Source of the DNA: Sipunculus nudus
Lineage: Eukaryota > Annelida > Sipuncula > Golfingiida > Sipunculidae
Assembly: GCA_026874595.1 (NCBI GenBank)
Contig: CM049309.1
Coordinates: 27,033,033 to 27,097,032, forward strand
Reading direction: 5' to 3'
DNA length: 64,000 nucleotides
Below are positions 1-12,656 of the stretch, piece by piece; position 1 is the first letter of the stretch; each line of letters begins with the position of its first letter. Position numbers and translations under genes: made by a program. The notes under the pieces are model-generated. The model was not told where the DNA came from. It made no database searches and worked only from the letters and a program-made list of their open reading frames with translations.

Positions 1-1499
1 ACTTCATGCTATAAACCATATCTAGGTTTGTGCAAAATGTGAGAGAAATCTGTTCATCTGTTTTTTTATTAGTTTGTAAAATGGCTATGATGGGGGTAAT
101 GTAGCACCAATCTGCATTGATTTTGCACTCGTCTCAATAAAATGCCAATAGGCCGTTCTATTTCTTTATTGCATCCCCAGACAAAGCCGGGGATACTATC
201 GTTTTATTACCAGACATTTGATTAAATCGCACTAAGTTCATGCCGGGAATTTCTAATTCAGAATCTATGCACATTCGGGAAAGGCCACATTTTCACAATA
301 GTACATCAGATATGTGTTTTCCACACCGGAGTGTATATTTCATCTGTAAATATTTCATCTCTACATTCTGTTGAACTAATTTTTTCATGTCATGCCTAAA
401 AACATATTATTTTCACATTTTAGGAATGTCTGTCTTCCAAAGTTTTTTCTTGCTAGAATATTATCCCACAAAAACTACCTTTTTAAAAATAATTCTTGGA
501 TTCCCATATGACACAAACTGTAGTCCTGCAGTTCCAGATAGACTACCAAATGGGTAAACCTGCTCATGTAACACTTTTGTTTTCAGGTTACTTTTTTTTC
601 AGGACACTGCCAGGTATCATTTTTGTTCCTTTTAATGAGTTTCGAATTCAGCTGAACGTTATGGCCCATGGGCCACTTGTTTCTATTGTCCTGATAGCCT
701 GAAAAGACTGATGGTGCTGTCTGTATTTTTCCCCATTTTTACGCATTTTCCTATCTGTTTTGACACCGTCAAATGAAAACAATGATATAAGGTTCTCAGG
801 TGTAGTTTTATCAAGGGGCCTAAAACAGTGTATGTTTATTGACCATGACTAGTTTTATCAGTTTGGTAGTGCCTCCTGTACTTTTGGTGAACCTGTGAGC
901 TTTTGCAGTGGTGCAGCGTCACTCTTCTGTCTGCCATCGTCCTTATGTTAACCCATACTATCTCAAAAACAGCAGGAGCCAGGATCACTAAATTTATATG
1001 CAATAATCAGTCACCTGTAAAACTGTCGGAATGAGCTTATTTGGGACCATCTATATCGACTAAGATTTACAGGGAAAAGGCTAGAAAAATCTTCTCTGAA
1101 ATTGTGAAGCCAAATTGTTTAATATTTTATAGAGATAATACAAGAAACAAGCTTAATCAACTTTGTTACATTTGACCAAATAATCACACTGAGCATGTTC
1201 GAATGGTTTGGTGATTTGTGGCCGAGTTACAGGAAACTGAACATTGTGATTTGGCCAAATAAGCATACTGTGATTACAGTCTCATAACAGCAGGAACTAG
1301 CATCACCAAATTTAATGCTTTATCATTCACAGGTCAAATGTTGGATTGAGCTTTTTATGGCGCCACCTGCATCAACTTAAATTTTACGGGGAACAATCTA
1401 GAAAACCTTTAAAAATATACTCCAACATTTTCAGCTAAATTTATTAATATTTACTTAAAAGATGACAGAGGTGATCTCTTTCACATTTGTTCAAATGGC
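1..1499. other. AT-rich intergenic DNA, no gene seen
   Basis: I see no coding exon with splice signals here. Around 655-690 there is a short block (palindrome GGCCCATGGGCC followed by ACTTGTTTC). The same block ends dispersed-repeat copies near 4208 and 31165, so at least that part is repeat-derived. Confidence 0.5.
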
Positions 1500-3230
1500 T
1501 TGGTAATTTTTGGTGGAGTTAAGGAATCTGAACTTAGTCATTTGGCCATGTAAGCATCATAACATAAAAATCTCTGAAAATGCAAGAGCTAGCATCACTA
1601 AATTTTATGAAATGTTGGCACATAACTGTATCCGCCAAACCAGAGTTTTGCAGATACTATCGCGTTCGTTTCCGGAGAACTCCTCTGAGACCCTTGGACC
1701 GATCGTTCCGAAACCCGGCATAGTTGTTCCCTCACCTATGTATGTGGTTGTGCGTAACAAAGACAGGTGGCGCCTCCTGCAATCTTTTATTTGCAGTACG
1801 AATCTGGTTGTTTTATAGATAACAGCCCATATCTCAGAAGTGGCTCAATGTATTGAGCTGAAATTTAGCATGTTCGTATATCGTTTATCTCTCGCTCTCG
1901 TAATAGAGACTGGTGGCGCCACCTACAATACGTTTTGCATAGCGTCCATCTTTGTATTTGCCAAATGTTTGTCTTAGTGATTGTTCAATGTATTGGGTTG
2001 GAATTGTGCATGTCCATAGATCATTGGCACCTCTACCTCGTAAATAGGACTGGTGGTGCCATCTGCAATTTCTTTCCTGTGGCGTCCATCTGTACATTTG
2101 CTTTGGGTCAAAATATCTCATTTCTCAGGTGTGGTTGAATGTGTTGGTCTGAAATTTGGCATGTCCATCCATCTTGGACAGTTTTCTCGTAAACCAGACA
2201 GGTGGCGCCACCTACCATCCTCTTTCTGTGTTCGGTGAATAAATTAATGCCCTTTCCTCAGAGTTTTAGTGGACTTCACTCAGGAGTGGTGTGACATACC
2301 ATTCAGTCTATGCCTGACTTCACTCGTACCACTCTGATTTCGGCGGACACACGTTATCGCTTGTCGACTACCCATATTCTAGTTTATATTTGAATTTTGT
2401 TTTTTTTAGTAACTTTACAGGGGAAACTAGTCATTTTAGCCTTTTCTAATTACTACTGTAAAAAATGTTCTGTTGAAACTGTCAAGCTGAATTGTGTATT
2501 ATTTCACAAGAAAGATCCTACGGTAGGGTTATCTCGATTGTATAAAACAGATTGGTTTCATTGAGTTTTGATAGCCATATAGAAAGCTGAAGTTGGTAAT
2601 GTGGTCAAATAAGCCTGTATCAAATAGTGAGCTGCAATAGTCTTCTTCTGTAAAACTGCTTTGACATTCTTTGACAGTGCACAAAATGATTGTAAGGTGG
2701 CCTTTGTTAAAGTTTGGTCAAATGATATTTGACTGAATAATTGGACCTATAACAATGAAAGAACTGCAAGATCTTAGGGTCTTGTGTTCATTTAGCTACT
2801 GAAGGTATTGCATTTTCAAGTAGTTCAGTATAGTGATGTGTTTAACTGAATGTTTACGTGTCTGTACATCTTGGATAGCTTTCTCGTACACAGAACTTCA
2901 TCACCACCTACAATCACCTTGCGTAGATAACATCCGTCCCTATATCTTAGGAGTGATTTGACATAACAGCCTGACATTTTGCAAGTCCATTCATCTCGGA
3001 TAGTTTTGTCATATACAAGACTGGGGTACCAACTAAAATTGTATCTGGGTTGCTTACATCTATGCACATAACTCAAGAGTATTAGGATATGTCAGTGTGA
3101 AATTTTGCATGTCCGTACATCTTCGATGGCTGTTGGCGGCACCTTCAATAAGTTTTATGAGGTCATGCGAGGTCAAAGGTCACAAAGTCAGTTGTGTGCA
3201 GCTTTCATACACGTCTGTAGGCAGATGTTA
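1500..3230. repeat. Degenerate direct repeats, units of about 140 bp (family B)
   Basis: Successive units share the order 'TGAAATTNNGCATGTCC', 'CTCGTA', 'GACTGGTGGCGCCACCTAC' and a 'GCGTCCATCTGT' block. Clear units lie at about 1840-2240, and weaker ones at 2850-3160. GGCGCC palindromes recur near 1914 and 2204. The same family recurs at 9740-10390. The short open frames in it arise from the repeat and are not supported as genes. Confidence 0.6.
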
Positions 3231-5240
3231 TGTCAATAAATTTACTGTTATATAAAATCATAAAAAAAACACTGCACAAATCCTTTATATAATTGGACTT
3301 TGGAGTTCGTAAGTATCTTTTGGAAACTGTTTAAAGGTTTAAACTAGTTCTCTTTCACATTAATGTTGTACGCAGCAATTTAATGTTAGTGTAATTAAAG
3401 TTGTATTAAAACACAATGATAATTTGTCGGTTTTGTATGGAATGAAATGTCAACATGACTGCAGAATATAAGTCTACAATGAAAAGAAAAGAAAAGGAAG
3501 ATTGTTACTTGCATGATGAAGTAATAAAGTTGTATACCTTTATTTGACAGCATATGTTATGTAGAATAAAGAATGGTGATTCACAATCCCTTTTCATTCA
3601 TATACGAATATAATTAATATACGGGCCGAAAACACGATATTTAGCAATAAGTGAGTCATATGGGGTACAAATTGTATCTGTTAGGCCTAGAATATTCTAA
3701 AACAATATCCAGGGAGGTCCTAGGCACATCATTGTAGAGTCTCCTTGCACATCTGAAATAAGGTCACTGTGACCCATATTCTGTAAGATTTGTGAAAGAA
3801 CATGATTGAAGCACCCTATAATAGAGATTTGCAACATTGGTTACAGCTGGGCCTAGTAACCTCTACTTTGACAAAGATCCGGGGAGCTTCCTTTAAAATT
3901 TCCTTGGAAACCTGAAATAATGTCGCTTTGGCCTGTTTTATGCGAGCTATGTGAAAGAACATGGTTTTAGCACAATTTTACTCAGGTGGGTATCTTATTC
4001 TTAGCATCTAGGAATTTCCTGGTAAAATCTTCCTGGAAACCTTAAATAAGGTCACTGTAACCTAATTTCTAAGGACCCTGGGCAAAAAGCATGATTTTGA
4101 TCACCCTGAAAATCATTCTATCCATTATTCAAGGTTCCTTAACAAATATTATTCACCAGATCATAACATCAATAATTAATGCATGCGACACATGTATGTC
4201 AGATTCAGCTCATGGCCCATGGGCTATTGTGTCTTTATTAAACTGTTTTGAAAAAGGAGCTGCATTAAGTAAAATTACTTTAACTTGGTTTGATAAAACA
4301 GGCTGAAAAATATTTTAAATGACATCTAGCAATCAGTAATTAGTCAATGAAACTATTTTAACAGTACAGAAAGAGATTGTAAGCTTAATGATGTAAAAAA
4401 ATAATGCTGTGAAAATGCTAGTCATCTTTATTTCATACCTTCAAGTGGTGTGCCAATTAATCGATTACATTAATGATTTGTCGTTTTCTTTCAAAATGGA
4501 TTAAATCGATTGCATTTATGAACAAAAACAGCGAACAGCATTAAAACTTAATCTTAATCACTAATAAGTGTCAACATCCCGTCCATTACCTTGACTTTTA
4601 AGCGTGATGTACATGTTAGACTGTACATACTGTATTTGCTCCGTCAATATTTAGGGTACAATTCTTTACAACATATTTCTCTGTATTATCGATGGTAAAT
4701 AAAATAATCGATAAATAATCGATCATCGATCGTTTTCTATATTCCAGTCATCGAATAACATTTTACAACCGATTCCTACCACTAATACCTGCCCTCTAAC
4801 ATTAGAAATCATTGAGATTTTCATTCATGTCAAAGTTGTTACAAGTTTAATCATATTATACTTCCATTCAGGATCCAGCAATATGGTTTTACAAACACCA
4901 ATAGGAGACAAGCATAACTAAAGCTAATTGACCTATCCATGAACTCTATACGACCTTAATCGCATATTCATTCAATGAATAAACATAAGCATGGGGCTAA
5001 GGAGCAACCAATCAGGTGACCTTAAACATTGTAAAGCGTCAATCATCTGACAAAAACATAATTTTGCATAATTTGACAGAGCTCTGTCAAACAGAACACG
5101 TGTAGTCTGTAAATACTACCAGTACCCATGTCGTCCTGTTTTCCGGGATATTTTATTATACGAAGGAGACAGTGTAAAAAGTTTCTAGGCTACAGGTTGC
5201 GGGAGCCATTCCTCCGACTACCGAGTGAATGATAATGTCT
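3231..5240. other. Intergenic, dispersed-repeat fragments, no gene seen
   Basis: Positions 3690-4080 hold two or three degenerate copies of dispersed family A ('GGAGGTCC', 'CTGAAATAAGGTCACTGTGACC'). Between 4686 and 4735 the sequence ATCGAT occurs four times in an AT-rich context. No exon with both splice sites was found. Confidence 0.4.
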
Positions 5241-5243
5241 TAC

Positions 5244-5315
5244 CTGGCACATAATTCGTACGGGACAAATAATCCAATATATATTGCAACACAGTTCATA
5301 TATGACTGCGATATA
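5244..5315 (-). CDS. Candidate exon, first coding exon or internal
   Basis: Reading the minus strand, a consensus donor GTAAGAC begins at 5243. The frame before it is open from an ATG at 5299: 18 codons (starting MNCVAIYIGLFV, hydrophobic) plus two bases. The stretch could be a short signal sequence. Alternatively an acceptor (TTTAG) just above 5315 would make it an internal exon. That exon would fit the phase of the candidate exon at 6176-6076, whose 3' end leaves two bases. Three CRE-type sites lie 30-95 bp upstream of it. The protein is not recognised. Splice-like signals can occur by chance, so this is tentative. Confidence 0.25.
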
Positions 5316-5344
5316 CTAAACAATGGTCAGGTGATACCAGTTGA

Positions 5345-5392
5345 TGACGTCAGTCAATACGACGTCATACGCCATCTCCATATGTGACGTCA
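5345..5392. promoter_or_regulatory. Cluster of three CRE-type sites
   Basis: TGACGTCA occurs at 5345-5352 and 5385-5392, and CGACGTCA at 5360-5367, all within 48 bp. The full palindrome is the known binding site of CREB/ATF bZIP factors. The cluster lies directly upstream, on the minus strand, of a candidate exon ending at 5244, which fits a promoter. Function is inferred from motif density only. Confidence 0.45.
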
Positions 5393-6075
5393 TTATTATG
5401 ATATAATCAGCTCTCGCTACCATGGGCATGGAAGTCCATATGTGTAGGAGCGTTTTAGGGGCTCATTATAATAAGGGCGGAGCATTTGGGCTGTGGTGGA
5501 TAAGTCAATTGCGTAAGAAAAATTGATTGATTTAGTGACATCATTATGATATTACCTCATGGTAAAGATTCTGCTATATACAGTGTAACATAATATAGCT
5601 TTAAAGATATCCACGTGCATAGCATATTATTATTCATTAATTATTTAGAAATTGTATGTTTTATTTTTTATAAATATGTGTCACGATCCCGAAGGAATGG
5701 ACGACCAGTTTCTTTTAAACGGTAAACTAAATCGGCTGTGATTCACACATACACTTGTTTACACTTCTCTGGATCACATGACCGACGCGCGCAAATGACA
5801 CAGGAATGTCACTCCTAGCTCAGTCCGCCCTCGCTGCATACGCATTTACAGGGTTTCGCCTGCGCCTCACGCTACCATCAACACAATTCCTCACTGAAGC
5901 ACGCGCTTGCCCCTCAAGGCCTTTTCCAGAAAGCACTGACAGATAGGTTCACTGCCTCCTCTGTAAGATAACTGAAGAAATGTCTCTCACAGATTATGTC
6001 CACTGGATTCATCCAGCACGGAGTGTCACTATAGTTTCGCGTATATCGACCTGGCCTGTTACTTGTTGCACTCAC

Positions 6076-6176
6076 GGTAGACACACATCGCCGGATTCAG
6101 TGAAGTCCGTTATAGAGGTGTCTACGTAGCTGCCCTCAGACGCCGACGTTCTACGCTCAGGAATATCGTCTCTAAG
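6076..6176 (-). CDS. Candidate coding exon, possible alternative 3' exon of the KAP gene
   Basis: On the minus strand a pyrimidine-rich acceptor (TTTTTGTCTCTACAG) precedes 6176, and a consensus donor GTGAGTGC follows 6076. The 101 bp between are open in phase 0: 33 codons starting LRDDIPERRTSASEGSYVDT, acidic and Ser/Thr-rich, ending with two extra bases. It lies about 580 bp downstream of the KAP stop codon on the same strand. The large KAP exon contains a possible donor (CAACAG|GTGAAG) after base 6796, also in phase 0, so the two join in frame and skip the normal stop. It may instead belong to another gene. The flanking 5679-6309 block has TGTCAC/GTTAGC ends resembling an LTR, though no target duplication is visible. 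Confidence 0.35.
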
Positions 6177-6422
6177 CTGTAGAGACAAAAACACAGACCC
6201 ACTTCTGGACCGCAGACAACCGTCAGACTACAACCTAACTGGCGCGCTGACCTAAGCCTTTGTAACGAGTCCTTCTTATGGAACTGCCCCGAGTCGGGCG
6301 TAGCTAACAGGCCAGTGTGGCTACAGCAGATGAAGTTTGCAATATTTTTATATATGCCAAGGTCTTCTAAAACCTTTATAAAAGCTATGTTTTTTTATCA
6401 ATTGCTATTGCATTACCAAAAT

Positions 6423-6640
6423 CAGGGGCGGATCCAGGATTTAGGAAAATTGGGATTAAACCCTGGACGACTAATGAAAATGTCTAGAAAAAAGGTCCCC
6501 CAAGTACAAAAAAAAGGGGGGGGGGGGGTTCCAGGTCGCAAAAGCTGGTATGAAACCCTTAAAAAAGGTTGCGGTGAAAGGTTGCGGTGGCCCAAAAAGT
6601 GTGGGGACCCCCCCCCCCCCCGGGAATCGCTACTGATAAT
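6423..6640. mobile_element. MITE fragment with CAGGGGCGGATCCAGG terminus
   Basis: The left end CAGGGGCGGATCCAGGA is a terminus I associate with short non-autonomous DNA transposons in marine invertebrate genomes. The interior has G- and C-homopolymers (6516-6529 and 6609-6621). The opposite terminus is not recognisable, so the copy is truncated or decayed. A related end (TCCTGGATCGACCCCT) occurs near 19805. Confidence 0.4.
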
Positions 6641-6756
6641 ATCTGGTTTAAGCCAGTCAGAGAGTAATAAAATAAGTGAACTACGTTTGGTTTTGCTGGG
6701 TCAGCTTTTAGCAAACGGGCCATAAACGTCACATGACATAAGCTCTTCTGCACGCG

Positions 6757-9032
6757 TTAAACTGTTGTTTGTGATGATCCAGGTAGCGTCTTCACCTGTT
6801 GTGGAATGAATGGTTTGTGTGTGTTTTTGTTTATTGCTTCCCGTAGCGTCCTCACCAAACACTTATCACAGTTAATCAAGTACTGAATATTCTTTTTTAA
6901 ATGCCGCATGGTTAGGGAACAGCGATTCAGGAAAAGTTCGACGTTCAGATCAGCATCATGGCGGATGAGAGCGTCCGCATGTTCAGGGATGTAGAGCTTG
7001 CCCTGATGACGGTTATAAAGTTGTTCTAAAGGCATGGTGGCATGTATCATGGTGGACATGGGCTGCTGCTCCAGGTACAGAAGCAAGCATGAACGATAAG
7101 GCCATTGCTCAAACAAAACTAACAAGCAAACCAACGATTTTAATTCTACCGTTTTATCCACCTGTATCGCGAGTCGCGTTGCCAGGTTACAAATGTTTAT
7201 CAGACGTTTCAGATCTCTGGGATTTCTGTTAAGGAATTCCGCTATATTTGATAGGGTTTCTAACACAATGTGCCAATGAGGCCTGTATTTACCAGGACTG
7301 GTGCGGCTCTCCGTCCTGTGTCGAGTTCTGTATGCTGGCACTAAGGGAGGGGCGCCCTCTGGATTAAGCTCCTTCAGTTGCTGTTGAATAATATTTGCCA
7401 CATCTTCATCTTTTCTGATAGGTAGAGAGAACGGAAGGTTGATCACACTTTTAATATACTCATGGCTTGGGACCCCGGTTATCCCGAAACATCCGGAATC
7501 AAGCGCAGCAGCGATACTTTGTTTTCTAATAGCAATTATAGAAATGAAAAAATTGTTTTCCTTATCCGACAGCATTATCCGGATTGCTTCCAGCATTTTA
7601 GCAAGGTTTTGGTCTGAACATCGGTCAAGGTCATCAATAAATAAAACAATTTTGATGTTTTTCTGTCTCAGCCAACTTAAGTAAGCGATCATACGGTTCA
7701 GTTTCTGGATTTCGCCTTTCACCCTGTACATGTATCCTAGTTCTTCCTCGAAACTTTCAGATTTCATCATATTCCTAAGCTGCCCAATTGGGTACGTGAT
7801 TGAATGGTAAAGAATCTTAAGAAATGGATAAATATACCTCACGAACCCGGCAAAAAGTCCTGTGCTTGACAACAACAAACTGATTAGAATCTCTTTTGAC
7901 GGAGATTTGATGACACCGAAATGGACCCCATACATGATAAGTAAAACCACGAAAAATAAAAGTAAATAGATGAAGATGAAAAGGGTTGCTAGCTTTGGAA
8001 AGCAGCAGAGGATACGAGGTTCCAGATGAACTGACAAACAGCCACGTTTAGTGTGGTCACCATCGCCGGGACTCTCAGCTTCTGTGTCATCCCGTGTGTC
8101 TGGTGCTCCGCTAGCAGACAACATTAGATCGGAATCCCTGTCACGTGAGCTGTATTGGTCCTCTCCGACTTGGACTGTGGCGCTCCCATCCATGGTGTCA
8201 CGGTATGTCACAGAACCAGTGACATAAGGGCCATGGCTCGGCAGTCTTGTTTCTGGTGGGGACTGCTGAGCGGGTACTCTCTCGTTGGACTCTCTGCGAC
8301 GTTGTAAATGATATTTAGTAGAATGTGTCAATTGGTAGTACCATCCACCACCATATGGAGTTCTTATGTATGTCAGGTCCTCGGCTTTTGCCTCCTTACT
8401 GCTAACATCACGTTCTTTGTACAGATCTCTATCCAGCAATCGGTAATATCTAGTCAGCAGAGAACCAAAATGACTTTCTACAGAGTTACACAGGGCCGTT
8501 ATGATTCCCGCCCACAATTCCTTGCATCCAATATATTCCCATGCACTGAAATCCACGAAGATAAACTCAGTTTGTGCTTCGGGGGCAACCACTGGTTCAA
8601 GTCGTTTCGGCAAAAAGAACACTAGTATAGCGAATCGACGAATCGTATCAAACTTAAATGAGGTGGTCCTGAAGTTTATTCTTTTAGCCAAACCACAAAA
8701 GACCAAGGACACCAAAAATGACAAAATGATGAAACAAGCTAATACTGCCAGTGGCACCCACCGGTATAAATCCAGTATACTGTCAACTGAATAACGGGTC
8801 ACAGAGGCTGTCAGAGTGGAGTTGGAAGAGACGTTCACGGAGTTCACCGGCTCGCCAATGTATTCCACGCTATGGTAGAGTGCGATTCCACTAGCGATGC
8901 AAGCAATGATGAACAGGACAAAGAAAGAGATGCTTACTCCCCAAAGCAGTGGAATAGCAGGAATATTTATACACCTGCACACCTTCCAGATGTAGCGTAC
9001 AACGGGCGCGTTTCCTTGTTCAGCAACGGCGT
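6757..9032 (-). CDS. KAP-family P-loop NTPase, large exon (membrane segments, Walker B, C terminus)
   Basis: KAP NTPases (Kidins220/ARMS, NKPD1 and bacterial PifA relatives) are ATPases whose P-loop domain is split by membrane segments and held at the cytoplasmic face. This exon begins after acceptor ATCGTTACAG, with AC completing a split codon, and runs 758 codons to the stop. Counting from that codon, membrane segments lie at about 28-51, 93-115, 349-374 and 381-402. The KAP block VDFSAWEYIGCKELWAGI is at about 160-177, Walker B IVLFIDDLDRCS at about 461-472, and the NRNPRDLKRLINICNLATRL motif at about 602-621. Residues 220-335 are a polar, probably disordered insert. Walker A is absent here and is supplied by the exon at 21981-21724, whose phase fits. 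An upstream in-frame ATG at 9099 lies in the intron and is not taken as the start. Confidence 0.88.
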
Positions 9033-9739
9033 CTGTAACGATTACATAAAACATTACATAATTAAGTTGTAATGCCGTTATTTTACCACTTTGCATCATT
9101 ATTTCCTTTTTACGTATTTGTTTATTTTTAAGTTTATGTCAACTTATTTAGGATGTTCAGTGTTATAATATGATATATAAAGTGACGCATGGGTCACGAT
9201 GTCGAGCTCACTGGTCACTCTTGACGTGTAATGATTAATTAACTTCAGTATCGCCAGTATATGGCCCTATAGGTATATTACGGGGTGTATGAGAGATATA
9301 CTGCCATATGTAACACAAGTGTTCGCTCAAATAAAGTGGTTATTATGACATTCTTATCTTTCCGCGGAAGGAAACCGGATCCCGATGGACCCCAGATCCC
9401 AATATGACATGGTGCAGAATCCAAATTTTGTGATTTTCGGGGTAAGCAAGCGGGTTCTGATTCTTTTTTTTAACGAACCTGTGAGCTCATGCGATGGTCC
9501 GGCATCAGCTGCCGTCCATACGTAAACCCATATTATCACAAAAACGGCAGAAGCTAGCATCACTAAATTTTATGCCAAAATCAGTCATCTAAAATCTTAG
9601 TTGCATTGAGCTTATTTCATACCTACTTCACCAGACTTAGATTTTACAAAAAAAAGCTAAGCAAACCTTTAAAAATCTTCTTCTCCAAAACTGTCCTGCC
9701 GAGCTGCCTTTGTCAGCTAGGCAGTGTCAGCCGAGAGAA

Positions 9740-10390
9740 ATTTAACTCAAGAGTTGTTCGATGTATTTGCCTTTAATGTTGGCATGTCCATTCATCTTTG
9801 TTGGCTTTCTTGTATACAAGACTGGTGTCGCCACCTACAGTGATTTTTGCAAAGTGTAAGTCTCGGCTTATTTCTCAGAAGGATTTAATACACCAGTCTG
9901 AAATTGTGCGTGTCTATACATTTCGGACAGCTTCGCCGTATACAAAACTGGTGGCGCAATACAAAAGATTATGCACAGGTGTATGTACTTGCTTATTTCT
10001 CAGGACTGGTTGGACATATCAGCCTGAAATTGTGCATGTCTGTACATCTCGTACAGTTTTCTCGTACCCAAGATTTGTGGTGCTACCTGCAATAAAATTG
10101 CGCAGTGTGTGTGCCTGCTTATTTTCAGCAGTTATTTGACATGTTAGCCTGAAATTGCATCTCAGATAGCTTTGTCATATATAAAACTGGTCTCGCTACC
10201 TACAATTGCTTTTGCATTGTATGTATCTGTGCTAATTACCAAGAGTGGTTTGACGTATCTGACAGATTTTCCGGATGTCCGTTCATACATCTTCAATGGC
10301 TTTCCTGCAGACAAGACTGGTGGCGCCACCTACAATCAATTTTTTCGCAAGTGCACATCCATACCAGTATCTCAGGATTGATGGATGTGT
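9740..10390. repeat. Degenerate ~125-140 bp direct repeats (family B, second cluster)
   Basis: Four to five units carry 'GCATGTCC(A/G)TACATC', 'CTCGTATACAAGACTGGTGG' and 'CCTACAAT' in order, as in 1500-3230. The best-preserved ends are near 9830, 9955, 10080, 10195 and 10325. No gene is supported here. Confidence 0.6.
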
Positions 10391-10979
10391 AATTGGTGCT
10401 TTTTCAAATAATGTTAAAGCATGTTATCAGAAAGCATTGTACCTAATGTAGGCCTTTATCCCATTGCCTGTAGGCCTTGTTTTATTAATTGACGGGAAAT
10501 AATGAAATCCAACTTGCTTAATGTTTAACATATTCCGCGCGATATTTCCTTTGTTTCGTTAATTAATTTGATCAATGTTAATCTTAACACTTGTTTTGAT
10601 AAATGGCTGCTGAGTATCGGATACAGGACTGCAGTGGGAAGAGGCTTGGGCAGGTAGAGGACTGTAAAACTAGAAACTAGAAGCTTAAAACAGTTATCAA
10701 TACAGACTGTTCTTTGTTACCTCACATTCAAATTGACCCAATGACACGAAAATATTAGGGCCTAAAGTAAACATGATTATGTCGAATATCATAAGTATCC
10801 AAGCCTAAACCTTTGACCTGCAGCATTCCAAGTTCCCTGTTTTTTTTATTCCCTCGCAACGTTCGACCGAAATAGGGTTGTGGACTGATTTTTCGATTTT
10901 TCATCTTTCACATATGACTCTCCCATCCACACATGAAGTACCATGTCGATTTGTAGGTCACGGGTTCAAAGGTCAAGGC

Positions 10980-11135
10980 CAATTCTTGAAAAAGCTTGTG
11001 GACCCGGCATTTCAAGCCAAACCGTTTGACCAAAACCTTTTATCTTTCATATATCGAATACCCACCCTCAGATGAAGATACCTTTTTTTCTGAGGTCACG
11101 GGTCAAAGGTCAAGGCCAGAAGACCCACTTCTTGA
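10980..11135. repeat. Dispersed repeat with GGTCAAAGGTCAAGG core
   Basis: The segment matches 13220-13375: 'AAAGCTTGTGGAC', 'CCGTTTGACCAAAA', 'TCTTTCA(C/T)ATAT', then 'GAGGTCACGGGTCAAAGGTC'. Both copies lie in the KAP intron in the same orientation. Confidence 0.6.
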
Positions 11136-11199
11136 ACAAGGGACCCATGTGTCACGGCGCTCAGCTGTTATATATAATCACACGATGTGATTTAGAAGA

Positions 11200-12555
11200 G
11201 GGTAGACAAATCCTAGTTTTGTGTGATAATATAACCTGTATTATGAGATGATGGTGTTTAACTCAAGTTATGCAAGATTTTGATAAAATTCTGGGATAAA
11301 GAGAAGAGGATTTATGTCAATTTATATTATTTACATTTGGAAATGGAGTACTATTGTCACACAGGTTTCGACTTGGCCATACACTTACACCATTTTGTCA
11401 TTTTTATCATGTACATTTTATCTCATAAGTATTTATTCAGTTTCAGTCCAACAATATTGTTTAGAATCCATGATATACAAATGTCATAAATATAAATAAT
11501 GACAATAAGTACGTGGTTTTATGGCTTTAATTAATATCAAAAAATAATACTATTATATTCACTTTTAAATACTTTCACATCAATCTTCAAACAAAACGTA
11601 TCAAGAGTCTTATGACAATTATTAAAATTATAGACATTATAATGAGAACTTGTCTGAGATCTGATTTATTTATCAAATTTTAATATTTTTATTTTTACTA
11701 CTACATGTGTTAAAATAACCCAAGGATCAGAGCACCCAATTAATTATAAAAAGTGCAAACTGGAGATGGGCATGTTTAATTTTATTCACTGAAAGAAAGG
11801 AATCAGTTATATAAATTTTGATTATTTACATAGCATCATGTGACAGCTGATACAGCCACGAGTCTTATGTCATTAGTAAAACATATTGAAACCATTAATG
11901 GGTTCTTGTCTGAGTAATATTTAAAATTTTTGAAATATTTTATTTTTTTAATTTTGCATTTAATATAAATTAACAAACTGAAACATTTGGTAAAGACCTG
12001 GAAATTTAGATTAAATTTAATATAATCAACTGCATCCTTGTCTATCATTAATTTGCTTCATTTAATCCCTAATAGTAAAAAAAAAATTAAAATAAAATAA
12101 TTTAATTTTTTTTCATTATTAAAATTGGAATGAAAAATACCCAAAGGTGACTGCATGGTGTCATTTGGAATACATTTGGGGCCATCCATACAAGATCCAC
12201 ACAACACAAGTAATTGCAAGGTAATTCCCTGTTACTCATAAACTATCATATTCCTCTCCATTGATTTTTCTTAAATGAAGTTGATATTATTAACCAATAT
12301 TAATTTATTTCAATATTGTTTATTGATATGTTGTTGGCCAAAACAAGTACTAGAAGGGGGTTGAATACCTGGGGCCAGCTGTAGCCAGCCAAGAGCTGGC
12401 TGGCTGCCCAGTATGCTCCCCTTCAAGCATGTATAATTAGTCTGAAAGGTCAGGTGACTGAAGAGGGGCTTCAGTATAGCATAGGTGTAAGTATAACATG
12501 GTTTCATAACACTTTTATAGAAGCTACAATTTTTTGCCAATTCCTTTTAAATTTC
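11200..12555. other. Very AT-rich intron DNA, nothing recognised
   Basis: Short homopolymer-rich AT DNA. Positions 12375-12415 carry a small inverted repeat built from AGCCAGC/GCTGGCT. The open frames here show no motif or splice support. Confidence 0.5.
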
Positions 12556-12557
12556 AG

Positions 12558-12656
12558 AATGTTGTAGCTGAAAAAACCTTACGTGTGCATGATATGAAAA
12601 TTAAATCAACGGTGCTTACAGGAAAAAAAAGTGCCAAGGCCAAAGTTGAGCAAAAT
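12558..12656 (+). CDS. Candidate orphan exon, 33 codons
   Basis: A good acceptor (CCTTTTAAATTTCAG) is followed by 99 bp that stay open in phase 0 (NVVAEKTLRVHDMKIKSTVL then a Lys/Ala-rich stretch). The donor AAAT|GTAAGG follows. It is Lys-rich and not recognised. It lies on the strand opposite the KAP gene, in its intron. It could be an exon of a decayed transposon or simply chance. Confidence 0.2.

Noticed and set aside
5679-6309. Solo LTR with TGTCAC...GTTAGC(A) ends
   Set aside because: Ends look LTR-like, but the flanks (ATATG and GGCCA) do not form a target duplication. Kept only as an alternative reading.
9033-9099. ATG at 9099 as the start of a single-exon KAP gene
   Set aside because: A proper acceptor at 9033-9038 and the missing Walker A show that the upstream 22 codons are intron. 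The Walker A exon is at 21981-21724.
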